In this document: positions 32,604 to 42,200 of the stretch, one piece after another
Layout: every line of letters begins with the position of its first letter
How positions within the stretch are numbered: position 1 is the stretch's first letter
The notes under the pieces: generated by a model
What the model saw: the letters and a program-made list of their open reading frames with translations, nothing else
What the model was told of the DNA's origin: nothing
The model's database searches: none
Source of the DNA: Opitutaceae bacterium
GTDB lineage: Bacteria > Verrucomicrobiota > Verrucomicrobiia > Opitutales > Opitutaceae
DNA length: 55,893 nt
Reading direction: 5' to 3'
Assembly (NCBI GenBank): GCA_016794625.1
Contig: JAEUGY010000076.1
Span: 1-55,893, forward strand
Position numbers and translations under genes: made by a program

Positions 32604-34109
32604 ATGAGCCTCGCCGACAGTTTTCGCGCCGCCCGCTGGATCCGCACCGTCAACCTGGTGCTCCAGGCCGTGCTCTTCACCGCCTTGTTCAGCGGCCTGA
32701 ACTACCTCGCCCTGCACTACGCCTGGCGCTACGACCTGACGCAACACCGGCGGCATTCCCTCTCGCCCGAGACCCTGTCCTATCTGAAGGGTTTGCGCTC
32801 CCCGGTCCAGATTGTGGTCACTGTGACCGACGATTCTGAAAACGACGACGTGGCCCAAATCTATCGCGACATCAGCGGGCTGCTGCGCGAGTACGTTTAC
32901 GCCTCCGCCGGCAACCGGCCCTCCGACGACGGCGGCAGTTACGACGGGCGTGTCACCGTCCGCTACCTCGACGTCTTCCGCCAGCGGCGCGAAGCCGAGA
33001 CCCTCGGCATCGAGCAGACGAACGTCATCCTCGTGATGAGCGGAAACAACCGGCGCACGGTCGGGATCGAGGAACTCTACCGGTTTGAAAAACAGCAGAA
33101 GAAGGAGTTTCGCGGCGAACAGGCCCTGACGGCCGCCATCCTCGATGTCGACAACTCGGAACCGACGAAGATCTACTTTCTGCTCGGTCACGGCGAAATG
33201 CGGCCGGACGATGCCGACGCCCTGCGTGGCCTCTCCGACCTGCGCGACGCGCTCCGGGCCCGCAACTTTGATCTCCTGGGCGTCGACCTGTCGCAACGCA
33301 AGAGCATCCCCGAGGATGCCGCCCTGCTCATCATCGCCGCCCCGCAGGGACCCTACGACCCGTTCGAGGTGGAACTGATCCGCGCGTGGATGACGCGCAG
33401 CCCGCCGGGCCGGCTCATCATTCTGCTCGCTCCGGGATACCGTCACGGGCTGGAAAACCTGCTCTCCGACTGGGGTCTGGTTTCGGACGACGTCCGCGTG
33501 CACGACGAAGGTCCCTCGGGTCAGGATGAGGCGGGCAATCTCATCCTGCGCAGCTTGAGCAAGGAGAGCCCGATCACCGCCGTTTTTCTCGCCAACGAGA
33601 TACCGCTGCGTTTCGGGTCGGCGCGGGCCGCGCGACCGGATCCAGGTCGCGCGCGCGACGGCGGCTTCGATGTCAAACCCCTCATCGCCACCACGGAGAC
33701 CGCCTGGGGCGAACGCGGTTACCGCTCCAGCCAGGCGCCGCGCTACGATGTCGGCGTCGATCTGCCTGGTCCGGTGGTTGTCGCCGCCTCTTCGGAACGT
33801 GTGACCCCGCCCAACGACGATGTCCTGCCGTTCAGCGTGCGCGGCGGCCGGGTCGTGCTTTTCGGCGGCGCCGATTTCGTTGCCAACGGTCGGCTGTCCA
33901 ACACGGGCAATCTCGGCGTTTTCCTCAATGCCGTAAACTGGACCTCCGACCGCGACACCCAGCTCAACATCCCGCCCCGTCCAATCGAGCGGTTTCAACT
34001 TTCCCTCAGCCAGGATGAGCTGGTCCGCCTGCGCTACAGCCTGCTCCTCGGCGTGCCGGGCGCCGCCGCCCTCTTCGGCCTCATCGTGTACTGGACCCGC
34101 CGTCGCTGA
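32604..34109 (+). CDS. GldG-like auxiliary ABC transporter protein
   Basis: The product has 501 residues from the ATG at 32604; a TTG 15 bp earlier is less likely. One helix near the N-terminus (about 18-40) is followed by YDLTQHRRHSLSPETLSYLK, the hallmark of the GldG/ABC_transp_aux family. A large extracytoplasmic domain then begins around IVVTVTDDSEN, includes KIYFLLGHGEMRPDD, and ends in a C-terminal membrane anchor (about 478-496). The protein is anchored at both ends. It works with the ATPase and permease in a complex of unknown cargo. Confidence 0.88.
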   Translation: MSLADSFRAARWIRTVNLVLQAVLFTALFSGLNYLALHYAWRYDLTQHRRHSLSPETLSYLKGLRSPVQIVVTVTDDSENDDVAQIYRDISGLLREYVYASAGNRPSDDGGSYDGRVTVRYLDVFRQRREAETLGIEQTNVILVMSGNNRRTVGIEELYRFEKQQKKEFRGEQALTAAILDVDNSEPTKIYFLLGHGEMRPDDADALRGLSDLRDALRARNFDLLGVDLSQRKSIPEDAALLIIAAPQGPYDPFEVELIRAWMTRSPPGRLIILLAPGYRHGLENLLSDWGLVSDDVRVHDEGPSGQDEAGNLILRSLSKESPITAVFLANEIPLRFGSARAARPDPGRARDGGFDVKPLIATTETAWGERGYRSSQAPRYDVGVDLPGPVVVAASSERVTPPNDDVLPFSVRGGRVVLFGGADFVANGRLSNTGNLGVFLNAVNWTSDRDTQLNIPPRPIERFQLSLSQDELVRLRYSLLLGVPGAAALFGLIVYWTRRR

Positions 34110-34144
34110 TCCGCGGCCCTCCACCGGAACCCTCGCCCCCCGCC

Positions 34145-36148
34145 ATGCGCACCAAAGTCACGCTCGTTCTCATCTTCCTGAACGTCGCGCTCTTCTTCTT
34201 CATTTTCCACTTCGAGTGGAAGTGGCGGCAGGAGGGCCGGATCAAGGACACCCGTCTCCGCGTGCTCGACGCCAGTGCGGCCAACATCCAGAAACTGGAG
34301 ATCGCCGGGCTCGCCGACCCGATCAAGCTGGAACGCCAGGGCGATGACTGGATGCTGCTCTCCCCGTTCGAATGGCCGGCCAATCCGCACGTGGTCAAAC
34401 GGATCCTCAACGAGCTGCTCTTTCTGGAACGCGAGGCGTTCTTCACCCTGGCCGAGCTGGAGAAGGCCGGCGTGACCCTCGCCGACTACGGCCTCGACAA
34501 ACCTGCGCTCACGCTGACGTTCACGCCCGGCAATGCCACCGGCGGCGCAGGCCCGGGTCTGCCGCCGGTTGTACTGCGCATCGGGGCGGAAAAGGCCGCC
34601 GGCAACCGGCTGTATCTGCTTTCTCCGGACGGCGAGCGGGTCCTCATCGTCAAGCGCAGCCTGGTCGACAGCCTGCGGCTGACGCTCGACGAGCTGCGCG
34701 ATCCCGCGCTCTTCAAGATCCAGCCTTTCGAGGCGCGCTCGATCAGCGTGCAGTCAGCCGCCGCGAACAACCTGCGCGTGCGCCTGCGGCACGAGGGCAG
34801 CCGGTGGTCGCTCGAGACTCCCATTCTCGCCCGGGCCAGCCGCAGCGGGACGGATCTCGCTCTCAACAACCTCACAACTCTCTCCGCCTTGCAGTTTCCC
34901 GCCCCGGGCACGCTCGACCCCGCGCGCACGGGCTTGGGCAACCCGGCTCTGCGCATCATGCTGGAAGGCAACAAGCGGACTGAAACCCTGCTCGTCGGTG
35001 CGCGGACGGGGGACAAAGCCGCGGACGCCGACGAATCGGTTTACTACGCAAAACTGGAGGACCGGGACGCCGTCTTCACCACCGCCATTCCCGACTCCCT
35101 GGTCGACACCCTGCGCAACGCCCAGGAGAAGCTGCGCGATCCACTGGTGCTCGACCTCGAGGGCCGGGATGTCTCCGGCATCACCCTGCGTTCCGCCGAC
35201 CGGCGGGAGCTGACGCTGCAGCGCCTGGAAACCGGCGCCGCCCCGGGCGAGGTCGGCACGTGGCAGATCGTGCGTCGCGACAGCAGCGCTTCCGGCTCGC
35301 CCACGCTGCCGGCCGATCCCACGGCGGTCGCGCGCCTGCTGCAGCACCTGGCGTTGCTCTCCGCCGAGGAGTTCCGGAGCGACGCGCCGAGCGCCGCCGA
35401 TCTCGAGAACTGGGGCTTCAATCTGCCGGAGCGCCGCATCGCCCTGACCGTGTCCCCGCTCACTCCGGGTGCCCGGGGAGCCGCGACCACGACGCAGATG
35501 GTGCTCGACCTCGGTCTGTCGACGGAAGGCGGCGGCGCCGTCTACGCGAAATTGGAGAATCAGGATTTTGTCTACAAGGTGCGTCCCTCCATCCTGGCGG
35601 AGATTCCGGTGGTGGACCGGGTGTTTCGCGACAAACGGCTGCGCGAACTGCCCGCCGGCGCCCAGATCAAGGGCCTGTCATTGGTGCGCATCGCCAACGG
35701 CAATGTGATCTACGCTCGAACCCTCGCCGAAAATGAGACCTGGAAGTCAGCCCTGACCGGTGAACCCGCGGTGCGGCAGGTGGCGATTGAGGGCCTGCTC
35801 CAGCATCTGCGCACGCTGCGGGCCAAGAGCATCGAAGCCACGTCATTCCCGCCAATGATCTCGCTCGACGGGGTCGAACAGCCCTGGACCTACCGACTGG
35901 AAGTGTCCGTCGCCCTGGTGGCGGGGGCCGGCGCCCAGACGACCACCTCGACGCTCTTCCTGAGCGAACGCACCGGCGGTGGCACGCAGATCATCGGCTC
36001 GCCCGACCTCGACGTGGTCTTTCAGGCCGAACAGGCCCTGCTCGACGTCTTCTGGGCGCTGATTTACGGACCGCGCGATGAAGGGGCGCCCGCCCCGGCG
36101 GTCGAGACTCCCCCGGCCGCTCCCGTCCCGGCCACGCCCGCCCCATGA
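34145..36148 (+). CDS. DUF4340 domain-containing membrane-anchored protein
   Basis: The 667-residue protein has an N-terminal anchor (TLVLIFLNVALFFFIFHFEW region, about 5-24) and a long extracytoplasmic part made of repeated DUF4340-like units. One unit contains IQKLEIAGLADPIKLERQGDDW and another DVSGITLRSADRRELTLQRL. The DUF4340 protein is the usual fourth member of GldA/F/G-type loci, where it is thought to sit on the outer face of the complex; its role is not established. The C-terminus is Pro/Ala-rich. It follows the GldG-like gene by 35 bp. Confidence 0.86.
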   Translation: MRTKVTLVLIFLNVALFFFIFHFEWKWRQEGRIKDTRLRVLDASAANIQKLEIAGLADPIKLERQGDDWMLLSPFEWPANPHVVKRILNELLFLEREAFFTLAELEKAGVTLADYGLDKPALTLTFTPGNATGGAGPGLPPVVLRIGAEKAAGNRLYLLSPDGERVLIVKRSLVDSLRLTLDELRDPALFKIQPFEARSISVQSAAANNLRVRLRHEGSRWSLETPILARASRSGTDLALNNLTTLSALQFPAPGTLDPARTGLGNPALRIMLEGNKRTETLLVGARTGDKAADADESVYYAKLEDRDAVFTTAIPDSLVDTLRNAQEKLRDPLVLDLEGRDVSGITLRSADRRELTLQRLETGAAPGEVGTWQIVRRDSSASGSPTLPADPTAVARLLQHLALLSAEEFRSDAPSAADLENWGFNLPERRIALTVSPLTPGARGAATTTQMVLDLGLSTEGGGAVYAKLENQDFVYKVRPSILAEIPVVDRVFRDKRLRELPAGAQIKGLSLVRIANGNVIYARTLAENETWKSALTGEPAVRQVAIEGLLQHLRTLRAKSIEATSFPPMISLDGVEQPWTYRLEVSVALVAGAGAQTTTSTLFLSERTGGGTQIIGSPDLDVVFQAEQALLDVFWALIYGPRDEGAPAPAVETPPAAPVPATPAP

Positions 36149-36209
36149 TCGGCCGTCGCCGCGTCACACCGGCACCGGTCCCAGGTGCGCCCAGGCTTCG
36201 CCGTCGGCC

Positions 36210-38987
36210 ATGAAGCCCGTGCTCGACGCGTGCTGGACCGGGTTGTGCGGCTGCCTGCGGGCGGGCTGGGCGGTCATCCTTTGGTCGGTCTGGCTGCTGC
36301 TCACGATCCTGCTCATCGCCCAGATCACCTTGCTGGTGCGCCGGGAGTTGAGTGTGCCGGCGTGGATACGACGCGACCTCGAGGCCCGGCTGGAACCCCT
36401 CGGCCTCCGCGCCGATTGTCGGAAAATCACCTTTGATCCCGCGGGCAGAATCCTGCTCGAGGACGTGTCGCTGAGCACTCCCGCCCTGCGGGAACCGCTC
36501 GCCACCGCACGCGCCCTCTACCTGCGGGTGGACCCGTGGTTGCTGCTCGCCGGGCACCTGGAGGTGCGGGAGCTGGATCTGTCCGGCGGCAGCCTGCGGT
36601 CGCCCACGCTGCTTTCTCCCTCCGGCCGGAACGAGGCGGTGGTCCGCGACCTCGCTGCGACCGCCCGCTTTGATCGCGACCATTGGACGGTGGACTCGCT
36701 CACGGCGCGCCTGGGCCGGGTCGAACTCTCCCTGCGCGGCGACGTCCTGCCTCCGCCGCGGGGCGCCGGTGCCACCCCTCCCGCCACCCGGATCAAGGAG
36801 ACGGTGCAGGCGTTCCTGAGGGCGGGTCAGGCAACGCTGGCCCGGTTCCCGGACCTGGAGCGGCTGGAGGCGCCTCGCATCGAAATTGAACTCCACCAAA
36901 CCCAGGCGGGGCGCTTCCGCGTGGACGCGCAGGTGCTCGTGGAACGCGTTTCGGCTCCACCGGCCTGGCTGCCGGGAGCCTCGAGTGACACCGAACTCGC
37001 CGGGCTGCGGCTTTCGACCGGCCTGGAACTCGCCGCCGGCGCATCCGTCCCGGTTGAACTCGGCATCGCGGTCGAGCGCATCACCGGTGAGCAGGGCCTG
37101 CTCGTGCGCGATCTTCGGGCGCGGCTGAGCGGGCGGCTCGCCCCGGACGGGCGCGCCTTCACCCCCGTGGCGATCGACGTGAGTGCGGCGGAAGCCCGGC
37201 GGGGCCCGCTCGCCCTGCGGCATCTCACGACCCGCTCCCCGCTGCCCGCTCTGGCGCCCGACATCTCAGCTCTCTGGGGCGGACAGCCGTGGTCCCTCCG
37301 ACTGCACGATCTGGATCGCGCCACGGGTGGCGTGAGGTTCGAGGCCGCCGGCGGAGTGACCCCTGATCACCTCACCTTTGTCGACCGGGTCGTGGGCCGG
37401 ACGCTCTCGGACCAGGTGCAGCTCGCCTCCACGCCGTCGCTGGCCGTCTCCGGCCGGCTCGGTCCAGGTTGGAAACCGGCCGTCATCGAAGGGCGGCTCG
37501 AGGCGGGTGCCGTCACCGCCCGCACGGTTCCGCTCGACGGCGCGAGCGCCACGTTCTTGCTCCGCGGCTCCACCCTGCGATTCGACGACATCGTCCTGCG
37601 GACCCGGGCCAGCCTGGCCCGGGGCAGCTACGAGATGGATACATCGAATAGGGAGTTTCGTTTTCTACTGGAGGGTAAACTGCAGCCCGCCGACATCGCC
37701 GGCTGGTTCCGGGACTGGTGGCCCCGGCTCTGGAGCACCTTCGACTTCACGGAGTCGCTGCCGAGCGCAGATGTGGACGTCCGCGGCCGCTGGGGTTCAC
37801 CGGAACAGACCACGGTGTTCGTCGCCGCCTCCAATGGGCGCACCGGGCTGCGGGGCACGACCTTCGACACCGCCCGCACCCGCGTTTTCGTCCGTCCCCA
37901 ATTCTACGACGTGCTGCATTTTCACGTGACCCAGAAGGAGCGGTTTGCGCGCGGCACGTTCGCGCGACGGGTGGACCTCGACAAAAAGGACTGGCGCTCC
38001 ATGGAGTTTGATGCGTTCTCCGACCTCGATCTGCTGGAGGGGGCACGCATCATCGGACCCGACATCATCGACGTCGTCGCGCCCTTCAAGTTCACCCAGC
38101 CCGCCCAGCTCCGGGTGAGCGGACGATTCGACGGACCCGCCGCGCCCGGCGGACCGCGGCGGTCGCTCGATCTGGCGGTCTATTCGAAAGGACCGTTTAC
38201 GTATTTCGAGTTCCCCTTGAGCGACCTCAATGCCGCCGGACAGGTGCGCGACGACGACATTGTGCTCGACCCGATTTCAGTCGGTTTTGCCGGCGGCGTG
38301 GCCAACGGACGCATCCACTTGTCCGGCACGGGCGCCAACCGCCGGCTGGGTTTCGATTACCGCTTGAGCCGGGCGCGGCTCGGCGAGTCCATTCGATCAC
38401 TTGAAGAGTTCGGCGCCCGCCGCCGCGGCGAGCCTCCGCCCAAGCAAAACCGCTTTCAGGAAAAGATCGCCTCCGGCCTGCTCGCGGTGGACGTATCGGC
38501 CGACGGCCGGTTTGACGACCTGTTCAGCTATCGCGGGCAGGGCAACGCCGTGTTGACCGGAGCCGATCTCGGTGAGGTGCGCCTGCTCTGGGTGCTCTCC
38601 CAACTCCTCGACCGCACCTTCCTCGATTTCAGCACCCTCAAGCTCGACACGGTGCAGGCCAACTTTGCCGTCGCCGGCTCCAAGCTGGCCTTTTCCGAGG
38701 TCCGGATCACCGGTCCTCGCGCGGCCATTGAAGCCCAGGGCGACTACCACCTCGACCGGAAAACCCTCGACATGAAGGCCAAACTTTTTCCGTTCGAGGA
38801 GAGCCGAAGCTTGTTCGGCGCCGCCGCCGGGCTGGTGCTCTCGCCGTTTTCGCAAGCCTTTGAATTCAAGCTGACTGGAGCATTGGACAAGCCGTCATGG
38901 ACGTTCGTCTACGGTCCGACCAACTTTTTACGAACTATTACCGGCTCAAACGACAAAGCCGCGGAAACGCCACCTCCCCCACGGTAA
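36210..38987 (+). CDS. AsmA/TamB-like membrane-anchored protein
   Basis: The product has about 925 residues from the ATG at 36210. The open frame extends upstream to 36078, but that part is an Arg/Pro-rich overlap with DUF4340. There is one membrane helix at about 20-42 (ILWSVWLLLTILLIAQITLL), and everything after it is extracytoplasmic beta-repeat. The C-terminal region (SGLLAVDVSADGRFDD, GQGNAVLTGADLGEVRLL, then LDMKAKLFPF) resembles the AsmA-like C-terminal domain, whose members span the envelope as lipid-transfer bridges. It ends the run of genes that begins at nadC. Function in lipid or envelope traffic is inferred from the family. Confidence 0.75.
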   Translation: MKPVLDACWTGLCGCLRAGWAVILWSVWLLLTILLIAQITLLVRRELSVPAWIRRDLEARLEPLGLRADCRKITFDPAGRILLEDVSLSTPALREPLATARALYLRVDPWLLLAGHLEVRELDLSGGSLRSPTLLSPSGRNEAVVRDLAATARFDRDHWTVDSLTARLGRVELSLRGDVLPPPRGAGATPPATRIKETVQAFLRAGQATLARFPDLERLEAPRIEIELHQTQAGRFRVDAQVLVERVSAPPAWLPGASSDTELAGLRLSTGLELAAGASVPVELGIAVERITGEQGLLVRDLRARLSGRLAPDGRAFTPVAIDVSAAEARRGPLALRHLTTRSPLPALAPDISALWGGQPWSLRLHDLDRATGGVRFEAAGGVTPDHLTFVDRVVGRTLSDQVQLASTPSLAVSGRLGPGWKPAVIEGRLEAGAVTARTVPLDGASATFLLRGSTLRFDDIVLRTRASLARGSYEMDTSNREFRFLLEGKLQPADIAGWFRDWWPRLWSTFDFTESLPSADVDVRGRWGSPEQTTVFVAASNGRTGLRGTTFDTARTRVFVRPQFYDVLHFHVTQKERFARGTFARRVDLDKKDWRSMEFDAFSDLDLLEGARIIGPDIIDVVAPFKFTQPAQLRVSGRFDGPAAPGGPRRSLDLAVYSKGPFTYFEFPLSDLNAAGQVRDDDIVLDPISVGFAGGVANGRIHLSGTGANRRLGFDYRLSRARLGESIRSLEEFGARRRGEPPPKQNRFQEKIASGLLAVDVSADGRFDDLFSYRGQGNAVLTGADLGEVRLLWVLSQLLDRTFLDFSTLKLDTVQANFAVAGSKLAFSEVRITGPRAAIEAQGDYHLDRKTLDMKAKLFPFEESRSLFGAAAGLVLSPFSQAFEFKLTGALDKPSWTFVYGPTNFLRTITGSNDKAAETPPPPR

Positions 38988-39226
38988 ATCAAGGGTTTAC
39001 AGCGAAGACAAAACCCATTGAGCGCTCATTTCGTTATAGTTAGGGCGAGATTCGTTCCGTATATAGACATCATGTCCCGACCCGCACCAAGGAAACACCC
39101 CAGCCTGAAGCTCCGCCGTCCGATCGGCCTGCGACACAGGCAAGGGTGCGACGCATAACCCCTGCGCGCCCCAGGCGAACCTCCGTTTCCACCCCTTTCT
39201 CATCCCACCGACGTTCTACCGCCTCG
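38988..39226. other. AT-richer spacer before the hybrid kinase
   Basis: Bases 38988-39070 are markedly richer in A and T than the genes on either side (for example TTCGTTATAGTTAGG), as expected for a promoter. No -35/-10 pair with acceptable spacing could be fixed. The rest is the untranslated leader of the histidine kinase gene. Confidence 0.5.
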
Positions 39227-42200
39227 ATGGCCCAACTGTCCACGCTGCCCGCTGTGCCTTGGTTCAAGCGACTTGCCGTCGTCTTGTCCGGACTGCTGGT
39301 CGTGCTCGGACTGGCGGTGTTTGCGGGATTGCTGCTCGAGTCGAGCCCTACGAGCGGACTGCGTGACCCCTGGGCCGGTCTGCGCGCCAACGCCGGCGCG
39401 TGCCTGATCGCCTACGGGCTGATCCTGCTGCTGATGGAATTCGACCTGCGGCGCGCCGCCTGGGCCGCCGCCGTGCCTCTCGTCTTGAGTGCGCTGGTCC
39501 TGATCGAGCATGCCAGCGGCCGTTCGCTCGGCATCGACGGGCTTCTCATCCAGGATCCGCTCGCCGGCATGGGCGTGTCCGCGGGGCGCATGCCTCCGCT
39601 GCTCGCTTCCGGTTTCTTTCTGTCGGGCATCGGGCTCATCTCGATGGTCGCGGGTATCCCGTCCCGGTTGCGCAATCCGGCCCTCGCACTGATCGGATCG
39701 ACGCTTTTCGCCGTGGGTTCCGCCACGGTTTTGGGTTACGCGCTCAAACTGCCGACGGTCTACACGTGGGGTACTCCACCCGTCACCGCGCGTCTGACCG
39801 GAGTCGCACTGGTGGCCCTGGGAGCCGCCTTCATGGGTCTGGCCTGGCGCGAAGCCAACCGCCGTCGTGCGGGCGCGCCGGCCTGGCTGCCCTTGCCGGT
39901 CATGATGGCGTCCGCCACGCTGACGCTTGTCTTCGCCCTCGGTCTGCGGGGGCGGGAAGTGGAATTCACCGGCACCACCACCGAAATCCAAATCAACGGA
40001 CTCGCCAGTGCGATCAACCTCGAGCTGGAACGGCAGATCAATGCCTTTGACCGGCTGGGACGGCGATGGAGTGAATCTCCCGACATCACCGAAACGGTGC
40101 GCGACGTCGATGGGGGTGCACAGCTTCAGGAATGTCCGGCCAGCCACTCCCTGGCCCTGGTCAATCTGGAGCGGCAAACGGTGTGGCACTACCCCAAGCG
40201 CAATCCCAACGGCACGCCGCGCCTGCGCGTCGCCCACCCGCTGGAACCGGCCCGGCTGGAGGCCATGGACTCGGTTCGGCGCAATCTGGGCGCCGTGCTC
40301 TCCGCCACCGTGCTGCAGTCCGGCCTTGGGCCGGGCTTCGCCATTTACGCCCCGGTCATGCGCAATGGGCAGCTCAACGGCTATGTTGCCGGCGAGTTCA
40401 CCTACCGCCGCTTCTTCGCCGGGCTGGAACAGCGGCTGAAGTTGGCCAGCCACTACCTTTGCTCCATCGAGGTGGGCGGAGTCCGCGTCTTCGAGGCGGG
40501 CGGCGATGCCTCTTCGGAAGGCGACGCGATCGAAAAGGTCTTCACCCTGCACGGCCGGCGAATCCGGATCGCCCTCGCGCCGAACGCGGAGCACACGCGG
40601 CTCAATCGTCGCTTCCTGCCCGAACTCGCCCTCGCCGCGGGTTTCGGCATCACCGTGCTGCTCGGTCTCTCCGTCCATCTTGCCCGTACGTCCAGCACCG
40701 GACTGCGCGCCGCGGAAACCTACAACAAGCGGCTGATCGCCGAAAACGAGGAACGACGCCGGGTCGAGGCCATGCTCAAGGTGTCCGACGAGCGGCTGCG
40801 GCTCGCCATCGAATCGACCGATATCGGCATCTTCGAGTGGCAGCAGACCGGCGATCGCGTGTTCTACAGCCCGGGCGTCTGGTCCATTCTGGGCTACGAT
40901 CCCGCCACTCATCCGCTGACGCTCGACGTCTGGTCGGGCCTGGTCCATCCGGACGACCACGAGCGCTACCAGACCGCCTGGGATCGGCAGCTGCGGGGCG
41001 ACGTGCTTTTCATCGATCCCGAATATCGCATCCGCACCGCCGACGGCGCGTGGCGCTGGATCTACGTGCGCTCGCGCGGGTTCAGCGGTCCGGGGCCGAC
41101 GCGTGCTCCGACCCGCATCGTCGGCACCATCCAGGACATTTCCGAACGCAAGCTGGCGGAACAGGCCCTGCGCGAAAGTCAGTCCACGACGCGGAAACTG
41201 TCCCTCGTCGCCTCGCGCACCGACAACCTGGTCATCATCGCCCGACCCGACGGCACGATCGAGTGGGTCAATGAGTCCTTTGCCCGGGTGATGGAGTACT
41301 CCCTGGCGGAGATCACCGGCAAACACCCGGAGGTCTTCCTCAGCGGTCCGGACGCCGACGGGCGCATCCTACGGCGCGTCAAGTCCGCCCTGGACCGGGG
41401 CGAGGGCATCTCAACCGACCTCGTCAACTACTCGAAGTCGGGGCGCAAATACTACGTCCATCTCGAAATCCAGCCGGTGCGCAACGACAAGGGCGAACTG
41501 GAGAATTTCATCGCGATCGAGACCGACATCACCGCCCGCGTCGAAACCGAAACGGCCCTGCGTCGCGCGAAGCTGGAGGCGGACGCCGCCTCGCGCGCAA
41601 AGAGCGAGTTCCTCGCCTCCATGTCGCACGAGATCCGCACGCCGATGAACGGGGTCATCGGCATGACCAGTCTGCTCTTGGAAACGCCGCTGAATCCGGA
41701 ACAGCGCGACTACCTCGCCACCATCCGCACCTCGGGCGAGGCGCTGCTCACGATCATCAACGACATCCTCGACTTCTCCAAAATCGAGTCGGGCAAGATG
41801 GAGATCGAGAATCACCCGGTCGACCTTCCGACCTGCATCGAGGAGGCCCTCGATCTCTTCTCGCTTTCCGCCGCTTCGAAGAAACTCGAACTGGCCTACT
41901 GCATCAATGAGGGCGTGCCGGACTGGATCGTCAGCGACATCACGCGGCTGCGGCAGATCCTCGCCAATCTCATCAACAACGCCGTCAAGTTCACCTCCGC
42001 CGGCAGCGTTTCCATCGAGGTGCAGTCGATCCGTCCGGGACCCGAGGCGGGCGCCGAACCAGGTGCGCTGCGGCTGCAATTTACGGTGCGCGACACGGGC
42101 ATCGGCATCCCCGCCGACCGCGTGGACCGGCTGTTCAAGCCCTTCAGCCAGGTCGATTCGTCCACCACGCGCAAATACGGTGGCACGGGCCTCGGCCTCG

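Noticed and set aside
39018-39040. Promoter TTGAGC...TATAGT before the hybrid kinase
   Set aside because: The spacing between the two boxes is only 11 bp, too short for a sigma70 promoter.
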